Shown: positions 20,586 to 22,192 of the stretch, in pieces | Layout: every line of letters begins with the position of its first letter | Position numbering within the stretch: the stretch's first letter is position 1 | Source: a virus | Reading direction: 5' to 3' (one strand) | Virus record (IMG/VR): IMGVR_UViG_3300025151_000340 | Span: 1 to 22,192 of that record | DNA length: 22,192 nt | Translations under genes and position numbers: made by a program | The notes under the pieces: generated by a model | Database searches by the model: none | Told to the model about the DNA's origin: nothing | The model's input: only the letters and a program-made list of their open reading frames with translations

Positions 20586-22192
20586 ATGCCAAATCTAACT
20601 CATACAGAACAAAAATATTTAGATCAATTAGAAACTAAACAGTTATGGTTTGGTGAAATTAGGTCTACAAAAGATGCTTCGCGAATGGGCAGGATGTTAG
20701 TTTATATACCTGACATAACAGGCTCAGATACAAGTGATACAGCATTGTTTGATTGTGCTTGGACTTCTCCTTTTGCTGGTGCTACACAATACAGCGGCAA
20801 CCCAGCAGACAACGAAGGAGCAACACAGACTAGTTACGGTATGTGGATGCGACCACCAGATCCAGGCACACAGGTTGTAGTAGGTTTAATACAAATGAAG
20901 GGCATACAGGAACCTGTGATACTATCATGCTTATTTCAAAACTACAGAAACTTTATGGTGCCAGGAATACCAGCAAGTAGTACACCCGAAGGACCAAACC
21001 CATCAACAGAAATCAACATTAATAAAGACGTTAAAAGTCACAATGTTCAGTATACAGTAAAAGGAAGTGATGTAGATGTAAAGTCTGATACCAGACCAAA
21101 ATCAAAATTAGCAGATAATTTATTTTATCAAGGATTGGGCAACGACTTTATTAGAGGTCAAACTACCAGTGGAGCAAGACGTGAGGACAACTCAGAAGTA
21201 TTTGGAATACTTACTCCGGGTAATAGAAAATCAGGTAATCCTACAAAAAGAAATCCAGGACACCAATTTGTTATGGATGACAATGAAGCAAATAACTTAA
21301 TAAGACTGCGTACAGGTCAAGGCATGCAGTTTTTGTTAAATGATACACATAATATCATTTATATTATTAATAAAACTGGAACAGGCTATGTAGAAATAGA
21401 CGGCGACGGCAACATAGATATATTTGGTAAAGGCAGTTTCAATGTTAGAACTACAGGCGATTTAAATTTAAGAGCAGATCAAAACGTAAACATTGAAGCA
21501 GGGCAAGACGTTAATATCAAAGCGGCAAATAATTCACCGCACCCATACGATGAAAGTAGAGGACTAGGCGGTATTGTTGACGACATCGAATTGGCCCTTA
21601 TGGATCCAAACTTCGGACCAGACTTTAAAAAAGCAAACAACAAAGGTACTGTCACAATAGAAGGTCAAAAGCAAGTAGAAATTATAGGTAAAAATATTGG
21701 CTTAACTGCTATGCCAAGTTTGATGGGAATTAAAGAGGGCACAGATGGTAAAATTAAAATTGTTGCTTTAGGTACAATGGATACCCAAGTAGCAGAATTT
21801 AATGTTAATTCTGTTGGACGTGCTTCTGAAAAAGGACCCACTCCTGGTTCTGTTTATATGCAATCCACAGGGCCGGCACAGTTACGTGGCACAACATTAA
21901 CACTAAATGCTACAATCAAAAATAATATTGAAGGACCTGCTGTAGATATTGCTACGGCAATAACCCCGCCTAATGAATTGGCCTTGCTAACACCAAGCGA
22001 TTATATTAAAGCATCATACAAGAAAAACACATTGTTTGGATTCGAAACATCACCACTACCTGTGCCTATGCCAGGGCAACCAGAAAAACAAGTTCAAGGT
22101 TCTGGCTTACCAACCAGTTTAGGAAAATCTACAGATCCAATGTCACCGCCTATACCTGCTTGGGAAGGAACTGCATTTGGTGGTGTTAAAAC
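20586..22192 (+). CDS. 5: Baseplate central spike protein, gp5-like, without lysozyme domain (runs off right edge)
   Basis: 535 codons are inside the window. The N-terminal OB-fold is visible at about residues 20-125 (WFGEIRSTKDASRMGRMLVY, later YGMWMRPPDPGTQVVVGLIQ and EPVILSCLFQNYRNF), as in gp5 and VgrG proteins. After a linker, GHQFVMDDNEANNLIRLRTG (about 224-243) opens the C-terminal beta-helix, with short repeats such as GYVEIDGDGNIDIFGKGSFN and DLNLRADQNVNIEAGQDVNI (up to about 317), then further strands KGTVTIEGQKQVEIIGKNI (about 353-371). T4 gp5 carries a lysozyme domain between OB-fold and helix; here only about 95 residues separate them and no lysozyme signature is seen. No Shine-Dalgarno precedes the ATG, which lies eight bases after the hub-like gene stop. 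Confidence 0.82.
   Translation, partial: MPNLTHTEQKYLDQLETKQLWFGEIRSTKDASRMGRMLVYIPDITGSDTSDTALFDCAWTSPFAGATQYSGNPADNEGATQTSYGMWMRPPDPGTQVVVGLIQMKGIQEPVILSCLFQNYRNFMVPGIPASSTPEGPNPSTEININKDVKSHNVQYTVKGSDVDVKSDTRPKSKLADNLFYQGLGNDFIRGQTTSGARREDNSEVFGILTPGNRKSGNPTKRNPGHQFVMDDNEANNLIRLRTGQGMQFLLNDTHNIIYIINKTGTGYVEIDGDGNIDIFGKGSFNVRTTGDLNLRADQNVNIEAGQDVNIKAANNSPHPYDESRGLGGIVDDIELALMDPNFGPDFKKANNKGTVTIEGQKQVEIIGKNIGLTAMPSLMGIKEGTDGKIKIVALGTMDTQVAEFNVNSVGRASEKGPTPGSVYMQSTGPAQLRGTTLTLNATIKNNIEGPAVDIATAITPPNELALLTPSDYIKASYKKNTLFGFETSPLPVPMPGQPEKQVQGSGLPTSLGKSTDPMSPPIPAWEGTAFGGVK

Overview
The window is a late-gene and recombination segment of a T4-like myovirus. The evidence is the T4 head order read leftward (portal gp20, prohead core, protease gp21, scaffold gp22, capsid gp23), a gp46/gp47 recombination nuclease pair, the late sigma factor gp55, and baseplate genes of the gp26, gp48, gp53 and gp5 types. 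The low GC of the genes and the accessory genes (2OG-Fe(II) oxygenase, SGNH-like hydrolase, acyl-CoA-dehydrogenase-like protein, GIY-YIG-like nuclease) suggest a marine T4-like phage of the cyanophage/pelagiphage type. The host cannot be read from this sequence.

Layout. Positions 1-6155 (minus strand) hold the head operon: portal, a 71-residue basic protein, an inserted SGNH-like hydrolase, a very acidic core protein, gp21, gp22 and the N-terminal third of gp23. Positions 6228-9002 (minus) encode a 924-residue probable tape measure protein. Positions 9117-10201 (plus) encode a gp26-family baseplate protein whose reading frame is extended by a well-formed -1 frameshift element. Positions 10202-11110 (minus) encode an acyl-CoA-dehydrogenase-like protein. 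Positions 11111-11684 are non-coding, richer in GC than the genes, and contain several inverted repeats. Positions 11685-12185 (plus) encode a 2OG-Fe(II) oxygenase. Positions 12165-16233 (minus) hold a gp55-gp47-gp46-nuclease operon behind a sigma70-type promoter. From 16363 to the right edge (plus) there is a baseplate operon: gp48-like, gp53-like, a large hub-like protein and a gp5-like spike cut by the window end.

Regulation. Copies of (C/G)ATAAATA, close to the T4 late promoter TATAAATA, sit before nearly every leading gene of a block. gp55, the factor expected to read this motif, is instead preceded by a host-type TTGACT-N16-TATAAT promoter, which fits an earlier-to-late cascade. Two accessory genes have CATAAATA exactly five bases before the ATG with no Shine-Dalgarno, which predicts leaderless late mRNAs. 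Two late promoters face each other across an 11-bp perfect inverted repeat at 9038-9083.

The strongest new-looking signal is the frameshift cassette at 9950-10005: heptamer T TTT TTC, a 7-base spacer and a two-part stem-loop, leading into an 81-codon frame without a usable start. It resembles tail-assembly-chaperone frameshifts of other phages, but here it is attached to a T4-type baseplate gene.
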